From an uncultured Lachnospiraceae bacterium (lineage in GTDB: Bacteria > Bacillota_A > Clostridia > Lachnospirales > Lachnospiraceae): a stretch of 7,143 nucleotides of DNA. Positions 1 through 6,478 of the stretch are shown here, piece after piece. The DNA is taken from assembly GCA_902780985.1 (NCBI GenBank), contig CACZHN010000133.1, forward strand, positions 1-7,143. The letters are read 5' to 3'. Within the stretch, counting starts at the first letter, position 1. Every line of letters starts with the position of its first letter. The position numbers were made by a program, and so were the translations under genes. The notes under the pieces were generated by a model that saw only the letters and a program-made list of their open reading frames with translations, had not been told where the DNA came from and did not search any database.

Positions 1-133
1 CTGTTGCAGCTTCTGTCTTAGCTTCTGTAGCTGCTGCTGTTGTAGAATCTCCAGACTCGCCACATCCGGCAAGCATAGAAAGTGACATTGTAGCACCAAG
101 CATAAGTGCTAACGCCTTTTTACCTTTAATCAT
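1..133 (-). CDS. Substrate-binding lipoprotein, N-terminal part (probable sugar ABC transporter)
   Basis: Only the first 44 codons are in the window; the gene runs off the left edge. The product starts MIKGKKALALMLGATMSLSM, a lipoprotein signal peptide with a charged n-region, a hydrophobic core and a lipobox LAGC (residues 21-24, lipidated Cys24). An Ala/Thr/Glu-rich linker follows, as is typical of Lachnospiraceae solute-binding lipoproteins. ATG at 133 is preceded by AGGAGGG (143-149) with 9-nt spacing, so the start is well supported. The solute-binding domain itself is not visible. The role is inferred from the signal and linker style and from the position just downstream of a sugar-sensing two-component operon. 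It is likely the first gene of a transporter operon, with an ATPase and permease expected beyond the window. The substrate cannot be read here; another type of lipoprotein is possible. Confidence 0.8.
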   Translation of the reverse strand, partial: MIKGKKALALMLGATMSLSMLAGCGESGDSTTAAATEAKTEAAT

Positions 134-270
134 TGTCTTAAACCCTCCTATTTAATTAAAGTTTACTTTGATGGTATAAGAATATCACAGGTTGTATAGT
201 AATAGATTGCAACTATCTTTAATTTTTTATCATATATTTTAATAATTTTATAAGAAATGCACATAAAGAT

Positions 271-315
271 AGCACAATCTTGTCTCTTGACCTCTATAAA
301 AGACAAAATTGTGCT
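271..315 (-). terminator. Long stem-loop after the XylF-like gene; possible terminator or processing hairpin
   Basis: The arms are 315-298 and 288-271, with a 9-nt loop (297-289). On the minus-strand transcript all 18 positions can pair, two of them as G-U wobbles. On the plus strand those two positions are A-C mismatches, so the structure is best formed in minus-strand RNA. It begins 31 nt after the stop codon of the XylF-like gene. The sequence after the stem (AUCUUUAUGUGC) is only moderately U-rich, so termination may be partial. An RNA-stabilising or processing hairpin, or a DNA operator, are alternatives. Confidence 0.5.
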
Positions 316-325
316 ATATTGTGCT
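308..325. repeat. Tandem AGCACAAT repeat, 10-bp period
   Basis: The minus strand reads AGCACAAT, AT, AGCACAAT, so two identical 8-mers sit exactly 10 bp apart, on the same face of the helix. A third copy lies in inverted orientation at 271-278 and forms the far arm of the hairpin. Direct repeats in phase with the helix are a common arrangement for AraC-family regulators, and one is encoded at 1437-3023. That these boxes bind it is a guess. Confidence 0.45.
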
Positions 326-345
326 AATTACGGTTGTTAAACTGT

Positions 346-1419
346 CTAATTATCCTCAAGAACGTTCATATATACGTCCTCTTTAAGATGAAATCCCGAA
401 TCTATGACCGTTTCATCTATATTATCCTTGGTTACCGCAATAGGATCCAGATAAACATAAGGCACATCATAGGCTCCGTCGTTAACTGTGTCTGCTATTC
501 CGGTGATCTGCTTATCCTTTGCAAGCTGGATAGCATATTCCGCCGCAGTCTGCGCCAGTTTCTCCACCGGCTTATAAACCGTCATGACCTGAGTACCTTC
601 CACTATTCTCTGGCAGGCCTCAAGATCCGCATCCTGTCCTACTATCTTTACCTTTCCGGCCATTCTGGCCTCTGCAAGTGTTCTTATTACGGTAGTTGCT
701 ATATTATCATTTCCGCACATGATTGCATCCGCTTCACTGATCTCATTCAGATGCTGACTTACGTAGTCCGCTGCTTCTTCAGCTTTCCAGCCGGGTGTAT
801 GGAAGCAGTCCTGAATCTCTATTCCATGGCTGTCCATAACTTCACGGAAGCCGCTCTCTACCATATATACATTGCTGTCCTCATTCGGTCCCGAAAGCAT
901 AAGAACCTTCTTCTTAGGAAGTCCTTCCTCCACAAGAGCTTCACCCATAAGATTTCCTACTTTCTTATTATCAAATGAAATGTACAGATCCACATCCGCA
1001 TTTTTAATAAGTCTGTCATATGCGATTATCGGAATACCCGCATTCTTTGCTTCAAAGCATACATCGCTCAGACTCTCGGAATCGATACATACAATTACCA
1101 GTACATCCACTTTCTTCTCGATAAGATATCTTATCTGGGATTTCTGTGTTTCTATATCTCCGTTGGCATTCTGTACGATAACATCCGCGTTGCTGTCATA
1201 CTCCTTGATCTTCGATACGAAAACATCGCAGTCACGTCTCCATCTTTCGATAATGAATGAGTCAAAGCTCATTCCTATCTTTATTCCGGTCGTTTCTTCC
1301 TGAACGCTTCCCGGCTTCTGCTCTTCTTCCGCCGTACAGGCAGTAAAGCACATCATGCATACCAGAAGCATAGCGGTCATTTTTACGAACCACGTTTTCT
1401 TGAATATATAACCCCTCAT
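346..1419 (-). CDS. xylF: XylF-like D-xylose-binding lipoprotein
   Basis: The product has 357 residues and belongs to the pentose/hexose periplasmic-binding family (Peripla_BP_4 type). It has an N-terminal lipoprotein signal with a somewhat degenerate lipobox FTAC (Cys28), so it should be tethered outside the membrane. The mature part reads very like E. coli XylF: RW at 59-60, QNANGDIETQKSQI at 83-96, YDR at 134-136, YISFDN at 146-151, Trp211, GND at 236-238, GQDAD at 261-265, MTVYKP at 279-284 and DTVNDGAYDVP at 310-320. These blocks cover the known sugar-contacting positions of the family. ATG at 1419 lies 17 nt after the regulator's stop codon and is preceded by an AAGGGA-like site, so it is the fourth gene of the sensory operon. 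No ABC ATPase or permease follows directly, so it could serve sensing, or feed a transporter encoded elsewhere. The symbol is by family resemblance; the ligand is inferred. Confidence 0.88.
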   Translation of the reverse strand: MRGYIFKKTWFVKMTAMLLVCMMCFTACTAEEEQKPGSVQEETTGIKIGMSFDSFIIERWRRDCDVFVSKIKEYDSNADVIVQNANGDIETQKSQIRYLIEKKVDVLVIVCIDSESLSDVCFEAKNAGIPIIAYDRLIKNADVDLYISFDNKKVGNLMGEALVEEGLPKKKVLMLSGPNEDSNVYMVESGFREVMDSHGIEIQDCFHTPGWKAEEAADYVSQHLNEISEADAIMCGNDNIATTVIRTLAEARMAGKVKIVGQDADLEACQRIVEGTQVMTVYKPVEKLAQTAAEYAIQLAKDKQITGIADTVNDGAYDVPYVYLDPIAVTKDNIDETVIDSGFHLKEDVYMNVLEDN

Positions 1420-1436
1420 ATCAATCCCTTTCAGTG

Positions 1437-3023
1437 TCAGCCTTTATACTCCGTCGGAGAAACTCCTACGCTCTTCTTAAATATCCTGCTGAAGTAATTA
1501 GGATTTGAATAACCTACTTCCAGACAGATTTCCTTCATACTCATATCTGTGTTATCCAAAAGTTCCTTTGCCTTCTCTATCCTTATATTTGTAAGATATT
1601 CTATGAAGTTTTCCCCCGTAGCTTCTTTGAATACTTTACTGAAATAGTACGGACTTATATCAACCTCTCTTGATACATCATCCAGTGAAATGTCTTTCTT
1701 AAAATTAGCCATTATAAAATCTCTGGCTCTGTCGATTACGCCGCTGGAACGGTTTTCCCTTCTGCTCATTACCGTATGGCAGGCCTCGGATATACGTTCC
1801 AGGAACCACTTCTTCAGACTGTCGTAATCCGGAGCGGAATTGATCACACCCAGATAGTCTTCTCTTGATCTGAACTTATATGTATTTCCGCTCTTCTGAT
1901 ATGCCACGCTTTCCGCACGAAGTACGAATTCCAGCGTTTTAAGCTTAATGTCTTCCGAATATCCGCCATAGCTTTCTCTCATCCATTCGAAGAACTGGCC
2001 TGCCGAACTTATAGCCTTATTGATATCTCCCTTTCTTACACTCTCAAAGATTGTTTCTTCAAGATCGATAGGATAATCCTCTTCATAGTCGCAGCCGATG
2101 GCAAGGTCGTCCGAATGAACAACCGAACCTGTGGTCATAGCCAGACTGTCCAGCGCCTCATTATAGGATATCATCTGCTTATCAAGCGGCTTCACGCATC
2201 CCACACCTGCTCTGAATACGCATTCCAGCTGAGCATTCAGGCGTCGTACCATGTTTCTTGCCGTATCGATGATCTCTATTCTTTCATTATAATCAAATTC
2301 CTTCTTATCATAAGGAATAAATATAGCTATCTTATTTGCCATAACAGGACCCACTATTCCCTGGAAATAGCTCTTTACAATCTCCCTCAGGTCTCTGATA
2401 CGGTTCTGTATCCTGACAGAAGTTCCCACCGCATTTGTCATGAAACTTCCCTCCTGCTGCTCGCCGAATACCAGTGCCAGCATATATCCGTAATCGGATT
2501 CTATCTCGAGGATCTTCTTGAAGTTCTCCAGATCCTCCTTGAACAGATCCTGAAAAAGCATGTTGTAGATAAGACCGCTTTCGATGATCGGTGTAACCGT
2601 CTCCATCTTCTCAAGGATTTCCAGTTCTCTCGAACGCTTCTCTCTTTCAACGTTCACCTGTTCCATGGCTTTTTTCACGGTCATGATAAGCTGATTCCTG
2701 TCCACCGGCTTATTCAGGTAATCCATAACACCCTGGTTTATGGCTTCCTGAGCATATCCGAACTTATCATACGCGGAGATAACTATAAATATGATACCGG
2801 TATTTCTCTTCCTTATCTCCTTTATGGCATCGATACCGTTGATACCCGGCATCCTGATATCCATAAGAGCAATATCCGGCCTGAATCTTTCGGCAAGCTC
2901 AATGACGCTTCGACCTGTCTTTGCCGATTCGATCATTACTTCATCTCCGAACTCTTCTTTTAGTATATATGTAAAGGAATCAACCACTATTCCTTCATCA
3001 TCTGCAAGCATTATGCGATACAT
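1437..3023 (-). CDS. YesN-type response regulator with AraC-family DNA-binding domain
   Basis: The product has 528 residues from ATG 3023. It starts with a receiver domain (about 1-120) with the acidic pair D8/D9, phospho-acceptor D55 in LMDIRMPG, S83 and K105 in NKPVD. A long middle region (about 130-420) is of the kind seen in YesN-family regulators. The C-terminal AraC/XylS double helix-turn-helix (about 430-528) has ISPYYFSKVFKEATG, IRIEKAKELLD and the signature YSNPNYFSRIFKKSVGVSP. It is the partner of the kinase encoded just upstream and should act as a DNA-binding activator of sugar-uptake genes. An in-frame TTG at 3038 would overlap the kinase gene. ATG 3023 is preferred because GGAGG (3031-3035) sits just ahead of it and the homology begins at MYRIMLADDE. 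The gap to the kinase stop is 1 nt, which suggests translational coupling. The TGA stop is 17 nt before the XylF-like gene. Confidence 0.95.
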   Translation of the reverse strand: MYRIMLADDEGIVVDSFTYILKEEFGDEVMIESAKTGRSVIELAERFRPDIALMDIRMPGINGIDAIKEIRKRNTGIIFIVISAYDKFGYAQEAINQGVMDYLNKPVDRNQLIMTVKKAMEQVNVEREKRSRELEILEKMETVTPIIESGLIYNMLFQDLFKEDLENFKKILEIESDYGYMLALVFGEQQEGSFMTNAVGTSVRIQNRIRDLREIVKSYFQGIVGPVMANKIAIFIPYDKKEFDYNERIEIIDTARNMVRRLNAQLECVFRAGVGCVKPLDKQMISYNEALDSLAMTTGSVVHSDDLAIGCDYEEDYPIDLEETIFESVRKGDINKAISSAGQFFEWMRESYGGYSEDIKLKTLEFVLRAESVAYQKSGNTYKFRSREDYLGVINSAPDYDSLKKWFLERISEACHTVMSRRENRSSGVIDRARDFIMANFKKDISLDDVSREVDISPYYFSKVFKEATGENFIEYLTNIRIEKAKELLDNTDMSMKEICLEVGYSNPNYFSRIFKKSVGVSPTEYKG

Positions 3024-3024
3024 T

Positions 3025-4524
3025 TTATTCCTCCGCAAAAGGCACGGTTATAACAACCTCCGTACCCTGATCCCTTCCGTTACTGATTATCTCAAAATTA
3101 TTGCTTCCGTTATAGTAAAGCCTCAGTCTTTCTATAACATTGTGAAGTCCCACACCGTTGCCCTTCTTCTTATCGTTTTCAGGCTCACTCTTATATTCGC
3201 CGTTCAGGACTTCCCTGATGAGTTCCTGACTCATGCCCACACCGTTATCCATAATGCTTATGCACACATTGTCATCCACACTGTAAACGGACAGGCTGAT
3301 CTTCTTCGTTCTCTCGATATTTCTGATACCGTAATTTACGCTGTTCTCCACTATCGGCTGAAGTATCATTCCCGGAATCCTAATATTCATAAGGTCCTCA
3401 CTTTCGATTTCCTTTGTGAAATGTATTTCTCCGGAAAAACGTACATTAAGAATATAGATATAAGTATCTACCAGCTGTATCTCCTGTGCCAGCGAAACTT
3501 CGTCGTTTTCCTGTATATTGTATCTGAAAAATGCAGCCACCTGCTGTATGTATTCGGATGTCCTGTCAGCTCTCTCCATGGTGGCCAGCTGTGCTCCCGC
3601 ATTCAGTGTATTAAACAGAAAATGCGGATTTATCTGTGCCTGAAGATACTTAAGATGGGCATCCTTAAGATGAGCTTCCATCAAAAGCTCTTTTTCTTTG
3701 AGAAGCTGTTCCTTCTCCATACTCTCTTTAAGTCGTGTAAGATATCCCGGGATACTGCTAACCATCTGGTTAAATGCAACGGTAACCTTTCCAACCTCAT
3801 CACGGCTGTGAACCCTTACCACTCCAACCTGATCCAGTTGTCCGTCGGCAACCTTATCGGCCGCCACCGCCAGTTCATTAAGCGGTCGGGTTATATTTCC
3901 CGTAACAAGCAATACCAGCATGACATCAAAAAGCGCCATGATAAGAAATGCAGCAATACTGGATGCCTCAAGAAATCCCAGAGATGTAGAAAGGGATTTA
4001 TAACTTTCCGTATTTCCACGGAATCTGTATCCGTTCAGACTAGTGATATATGTCTTTATATATGAATATATCTTCTTGGCTTCTTCGTACTCGTCTCTGT
4101 ATCTCTCAACATTACGACCACGCTTAGCCTCAATGGTGTATTCCGTAAGCATGAGATATCTGCCGGACATACTGTAAATGTCCCTCTCCATCATCTTCAG
4201 CTGATTATCCGTAATTCGGGTTTCAAGACCTTCCAAAAGCTTTTCGTAAGTCTGCACAGCCCTGTAGTACTCATCCAGTGCGTCGGTTCCCTTGGTATTG
4301 AGATATCCCGTCATACTGTTCTCAACCTTCTCGAGAGCGTCTTCCAGTTCATTCAGCTTTACATTTCCTACATATATATCATCCAGCTGCTGCGTCATTC
4401 GATTCAGGATGAGATACATTATGGAGTTAACGGAAAGGATAAGAAGCATGGTTCCCACGATAACCAGCGAAAGCTTGGTCCTGAGATGCATGTTCTTAAA
4501 TCTTCTACTCATCTTCCTGAGCAT
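3025..4524 (-). CDS. LytS/YesM-type sensor histidine kinase with HAMP domain
   Basis: The product has 499 residues. A first membrane segment at about 18-41 is followed by an extracytoplasmic, mostly helical sensor region (about 42-186), a second segment (about 187-209), a HAMP domain (about 209-262, with ITRPLNELAVAAD and RDEVGKVTVAFNQM), and a linker with coiled-coil character. The His_kinase domain carries QAQINPHFLFNTLN with phospho-acceptor H301. The ATPase domain has the N-box PIVENSVNYGI (N393), G1 box DNGVGM (426-431) and G2 box GNGVGL (455-460). This is the kinase class that pairs with YesN-type regulators, and that regulator follows 1 nt later. ATG 4524 overlaps the upstream gene by 20 nt and has AAGGAGGG (4532-4539) 7 nt ahead, so it is preferred over Met5. 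No recognisable ligand pocket is visible in the sensor region. The signal probably comes through the anchored binding protein encoded immediately upstream, by analogy with XylFII-LytS. Confidence 0.95.
   Translation of the reverse strand: MLRKMSRRFKNMHLRTKLSLVIVGTMLLILSVNSIMYLILNRMTQQLDDIYVGNVKLNELEDALEKVENSMTGYLNTKGTDALDEYYRAVQTYEKLLEGLETRITDNQLKMMERDIYSMSGRYLMLTEYTIEAKRGRNVERYRDEYEEAKKIYSYIKTYITSLNGYRFRGNTESYKSLSTSLGFLEASSIAAFLIMALFDVMLVLLVTGNITRPLNELAVAADKVADGQLDQVGVVRVHSRDEVGKVTVAFNQMVSSIPGYLTRLKESMEKEQLLKEKELLMEAHLKDAHLKYLQAQINPHFLFNTLNAGAQLATMERADRTSEYIQQVAAFFRYNIQENDEVSLAQEIQLVDTYIYILNVRFSGEIHFTKEIESEDLMNIRIPGMILQPIVENSVNYGIRNIERTKKISLSVYSVDDNVCISIMDNGVGMSQELIREVLNGEYKSEPENDKKKGNGVGLHNVIERLRLYYNGSNNFEIISNGRDQGTEVVITVPFAEE
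3031..3035 (-). promoter_or_regulatory. Ribosome binding site that sets the response-regulator start
   Basis: GGAGG, 7 nt ahead of ATG 3023 and inside the last codons of the kinase gene. The site lies too close to serve the alternative TTG at 3038, which is upstream of it. This decides the start in favour of ATG 3023. Confidence 0.8.
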
Positions 4525-5569
4525 CGTCCTGCCCTCCTTCCTCGGAGGCGCCGGACAGAGTTTCCGCGCTCACAAGACTTGCATCGATAAGATAGAATTC
4601 ACTTACGTATCCGCTCTCTCTGTACTCGTTAAGAGCCTCTACGGATACGCGTCCCATCTGATTAGTATCGATAACGATCGTAGATCTGATAACGTTTTTC
4701 CTGATAGCCGATTCGATAGTCGGGGACGTGTAATATCCAAAGATTTCCACTTCACCAACCTTGTTGTAATCAACTACGGTCTGATATACGCAGAGAGTAT
4801 TCTTCTCACTGAGACATACGATAACATCAGGGATATCCTTCTGTCCTACGAAGATATCTCTGATCTCCTCCTCTGCGGAATATTCCTTATCACTGCTGAT
4901 AGCTTTATTGGTAATGCTTATCCTGTCGGACATTTTCTCTTCTTCAACCTTTTCACGGATAGCTGTGGATAAGACAGACTGAGTTCCGTTGGAAAGAGTC
5001 TCGTCGATGAGAACCATAACATTACATTTCTTCATATTTTTTTCGCGGACATATTTACAGATTTCCGTACCGTAATCTTTTCCGAGATTGTATCCGCTGA
5101 CTCCGACAAAACTCTTACGCTTTGTCTCCATGTTATCTTCGGATACCGTAACTACCGGAATGCCGCGGGCCTCTGCTTCCTTAAGAAGATTTGCCCTTCT
5201 GTAACTGTCATCACCCTCAATGATAATACCGCTTACATCCGAGTTGATGGCTATTCTGATCATATCCTCTTTAGTGATATCATCTTCTATATTCTCACCC
5301 ATGAGCTCTACATATGAGTTGGTCCTTTCACCTTCCTCACGGGCTCCCTGATATATACTCTGCCAATAATCCGTATCCCTGTTATCCGTAATGATAACAT
5401 AGTAATTTTCGTATGTACTGTATTCGGCAGTCGCCATAAGCTTTCTTGTTTCCCTGAATCTGAGCTGGAAATAGATTATACTCACGACAATAATGCCCAC
5501 AAGCATAATACCCAGGGCAACTGTTATAAACATTATTAATCTTCTGTTGGACTTACGATTCTTATTCAC
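4505..5569 (-). CDS. Membrane-anchored periplasmic sugar-binding-like sensor protein (XylFII position)
   Basis: The product has 354 residues. A positively charged N-terminus is followed by one uncleaved-looking membrane segment (about 11-34) with no lipobox, then a periplasmic-binding fold (about 55-335) of the Peripla_BP_4/LacI-like type: YYVIITDNRDTDYW, GIIIEGDD, AEARGIPVVTV, SFVGVSGYNLG and STIVIDTNQMGRVSVEAL. The tail is acidic (EEGGQDDAQEDE). The start is GTG 5569, with GAGG (5578-5581) 8 nt upstream; the next in-frame Met (residue 13) would cut into the membrane segment. As first gene of the operon, overlapping the kinase gene by 20 nt, it occupies the place of XylFII in the C. beijerinckii XylFII-LytS-YesN system and probably signals to the kinase by direct contact. 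Sugar-site motifs of XylF are not recognisable: SEDN (143-146) stands where YDR is expected, SEKN (254-257) for GND, and FGYYTSP (277-283) for GQDAD. The ligand is unknown. Confidence 0.87.
   Translation of the reverse strand: MNKNRKSNRRLIMFITVALGIMLVGIIVVSIIYFQLRFRETRKLMATAEYSTYENYYVIITDNRDTDYWQSIYQGAREEGERTNSYVELMGENIEDDITKEDMIRIAINSDVSGIIIEGDDSYRRANLLKEAEARGIPVVTVSEDNMETKRKSFVGVSGYNLGKDYGTEICKYVREKNMKKCNVMVLIDETLSNGTQSVLSTAIREKVEEEKMSDRISITNKAISSDKEYSAEEEIRDIFVGQKDIPDVIVCLSEKNTLCVYQTVVDYNKVGEVEIFGYYTSPTIESAIRKNVIRSTIVIDTNQMGRVSVEALNEYRESGYVSEFYLIDASLVSAETLSGASEEGGQDDAQEDE
4532..4539 (-). promoter_or_regulatory. Ribosome binding site of the kinase gene, inside the upstream gene
   Basis: AAGGAGGG lies 7 nt ahead of ATG 4524 and within the codons for the Glu/Gly-rich tail of the anchored binding protein. 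It supports ATG 4524 over the later in-frame ATG at 4512, which has only a site that abuts it. Confidence 0.75.
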
Positions 5570-5604
5570 TTATCCAACCTCACTTAGCGTTTCAATCGAG
5601 AATT

Positions 5605-5633
5605 ATCATACCATATATAAATGATTCTGTAAA
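5605..5633 (-). promoter_or_regulatory. Sigma-A-like promoter of the sensory operon
   Basis: Minus-strand TTTACA (5633-5628) and TATGAT (5610-5605) are separated by exactly 17 bp. A start site near 5598 would leave a leader of about 29 nt before the GTG at 5569. The -35 hexamer lies in the T-rich tail of the upstream terminator. This is sequence match only. Confidence 0.75.
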
Positions 5634-5679
5634 AATAAACTGCACCGAAAAAGCTCCCATTCATGCTCTTCCGGTGCAG
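5629..5679 (-). terminator. Intrinsic terminator of the zinc-ribbon gene
   Basis: The stem CTGCACCG (5640-5647) / CGGTGCAG (5672-5679) extends inward through further pairs with two mismatches, up to AGC/GCT at 5652-5654 and 5665-5667, with a loop of about 10 nt. On the minus strand it is followed by TTTATTTTTA, a good U-tract. It lies about 50 nt past the stop codon at 5727 and separates the flotillin/zinc-ribbon genes from the sensory operon. Confidence 0.87.
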
Positions 5680-5726
5680 TTCCCCCTACAAATACTTACT
5701 ATTAGACTATTTAATTAATTCGGATA

Positions 5727-6407
5727 TTATTCATCCACTTTTACGAAGACCAGATTTTCCATTCCGTAAAAATCAGCGTCTTCTCTATCCAGGTCAAATG
5801 TAATTGACTTTTTACTCTTGTCATACTTAGCCATTCCCATGCCTGTTTTATCATCCCATTTAAAATTTATTTTATTTCCGCTAAAAGAAACCGTTCCGTG
5901 ATATTCTGTTTCCGAAACTACCGTTCCCTCATAGGTGACATTGGTATAGAATACACAATCCTTTCCATCGATAGTAATATATGTTTCCATATCTACTCCT
6001 GTCAGATCCATCTGTTCACCATTGGCTTCCATAATCTTACGGAATACTTCATCCAGGTTCTGTACGGTGTATTTTCCGTCTCTGTTTGCAAATACGCCAA
6101 AGCTTATACATAACACCAATGCAAGAACCGCTAAAGCGATTGCCGCAAATATAACAGGAAGCTTGCTTTTTGATTTTGCTGCCGGTGTATATGGATCCGA
6201 ATAACTCTGTGTACCGTTATAATCATATGAAGATATATAACCGTTTGAGCTTCCGGAGCCCTGAGCCTCGTCTTTCGAACTGTTCGGAATTATTGTAATT
6301 CCCTGTCCGAGGGAGCTCGAAGGCTCCTTTCTCATAATTATCTCTCCACATACAAAACACTCTTTTGATCCGTCCGGAATATCAGCTCCGCAAAAAGGAC
6401 ATATCAT
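5727..6407 (-). CDS. Zinc-ribbon single-pass membrane protein of unknown function
   Basis: The product has 226 residues. The N-terminus is a short zinc ribbon with CPFC (Cys3, Cys6) and CFVC (Cys17, Cys20), a four-cysteine site that should hold one metal ion in the cytoplasm. A Ser/Gly/Tyr-rich low-complexity linker (about 28-78) leads to one membrane segment (about 83-107, flanked by KSKSK). The C-terminal part (about 110-226) looks beta-rich (TYITIDGKDCVFYTNVTYEG, GTVSFSGNKINFKW, KSITFDLD) and would lie outside the cell. Small proteins of this layout are common in Lachnospiraceae, but I know of no assigned role. ATG 6407 has AGGAGG (6418-6423) 10 nt ahead. It lies 71 bp after the flotillin-like gene with no terminator between them, so co-transcription is possible. 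A terminator follows it. Confidence 0.9.
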   Translation of the reverse strand: MICPFCGADIPDGSKECFVCGEIIMRKEPSSSLGQGITIIPNSSKDEAQGSGSSNGYISSYDYNGTQSYSDPYTPAAKSKSKLPVIFAAIALAVLALVLCISFGVFANRDGKYTVQNLDEVFRKIMEANGEQMDLTGVDMETYITIDGKDCVFYTNVTYEGTVVSETEYHGTVSFSGNKINFKWDDKTGMGMAKYDKSKKSITFDLDREDADFYGMENLVFVKVDE

Positions 6408-6478
6408 TTTTTTGTTTCCTCCTAGATATAAATAGTTTTAATTTATTTGTATTTATTTAGTTTTTGAATTTTAATGTA
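6408..6478 (-). other. AT-rich spacer between the flotillin-like and zinc-ribbon genes
   Basis: The 71-bp gap is almost entirely A/T apart from the AGGAGG ribosome binding site. No hairpin terminator and no convincing promoter pair were seen. Read-through from the flotillin-like gene is therefore the simplest reading, though a weak AT-rich promoter cannot be excluded. Confidence 0.5.

Larger units (their letters stand above)
134..345 (-). promoter_or_regulatory. Intergenic control region upstream of the left-edge lipoprotein gene
   Basis: This is a 212-bp AT-rich gap between the XylF-like gene and the next lipoprotein gene. Read on the minus strand it holds, in order, two tandem AGCACAAT boxes (325-318 and 315-308), a long hairpin (315-271), an AT-rich tract with a TATAAA box at 252-247, a TTGCAA at 212-207 with weak -10-like TGATAT (187-182), and the ribosome binding site at 149-143. 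No consensus -35/-10 pair is convincing, which would fit an activator-dependent promoter served by the neighbouring AraC-type regulator. That assignment is inference. No open frame of gene-like quality was seen. Confidence 0.5.

Noticed and set aside
334..978. Plus-strand open frame opposite the XylF-like gene
   Set aside because: Antisense to a gene with strong family resemblance; no ribosome binding site or recognisable protein features.
2115..2963. Plus-strand open frame opposite the response-regulator gene
   Set aside because: Shadow of the regulator coding sequence, with no motif and an atypical composition.
3024..3038. TTG at 3038 as an earlier start for the response regulator
   Set aside because: GGAGG lies downstream of this TTG and directly serves ATG 3023, where the receiver-domain homology also begins.
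2791..4065. Long open frame of 424 codons on the plus strand
   Set aside because: It lies antisense across the regulator and kinase genes, which have clear domains in their own frame. Its translation has no recognisable family, is rich in Leu/Ile/His/Ser as antisense frames are, and spans the gene junction.
4292..4972. Plus-strand open frame across the kinase and anchored-protein junction
   Set aside because: Antisense to two well-supported overlapping genes; no supporting signal.
5581..5594. cre-like catabolite-repression site (TGAAACGCTAAGTG on the minus strand) downstream of the operon promoter
   Set aside because: It resembles the TGAAANCGNT pattern only if one base is deleted, and the right half does not match, so it is too weak to call.
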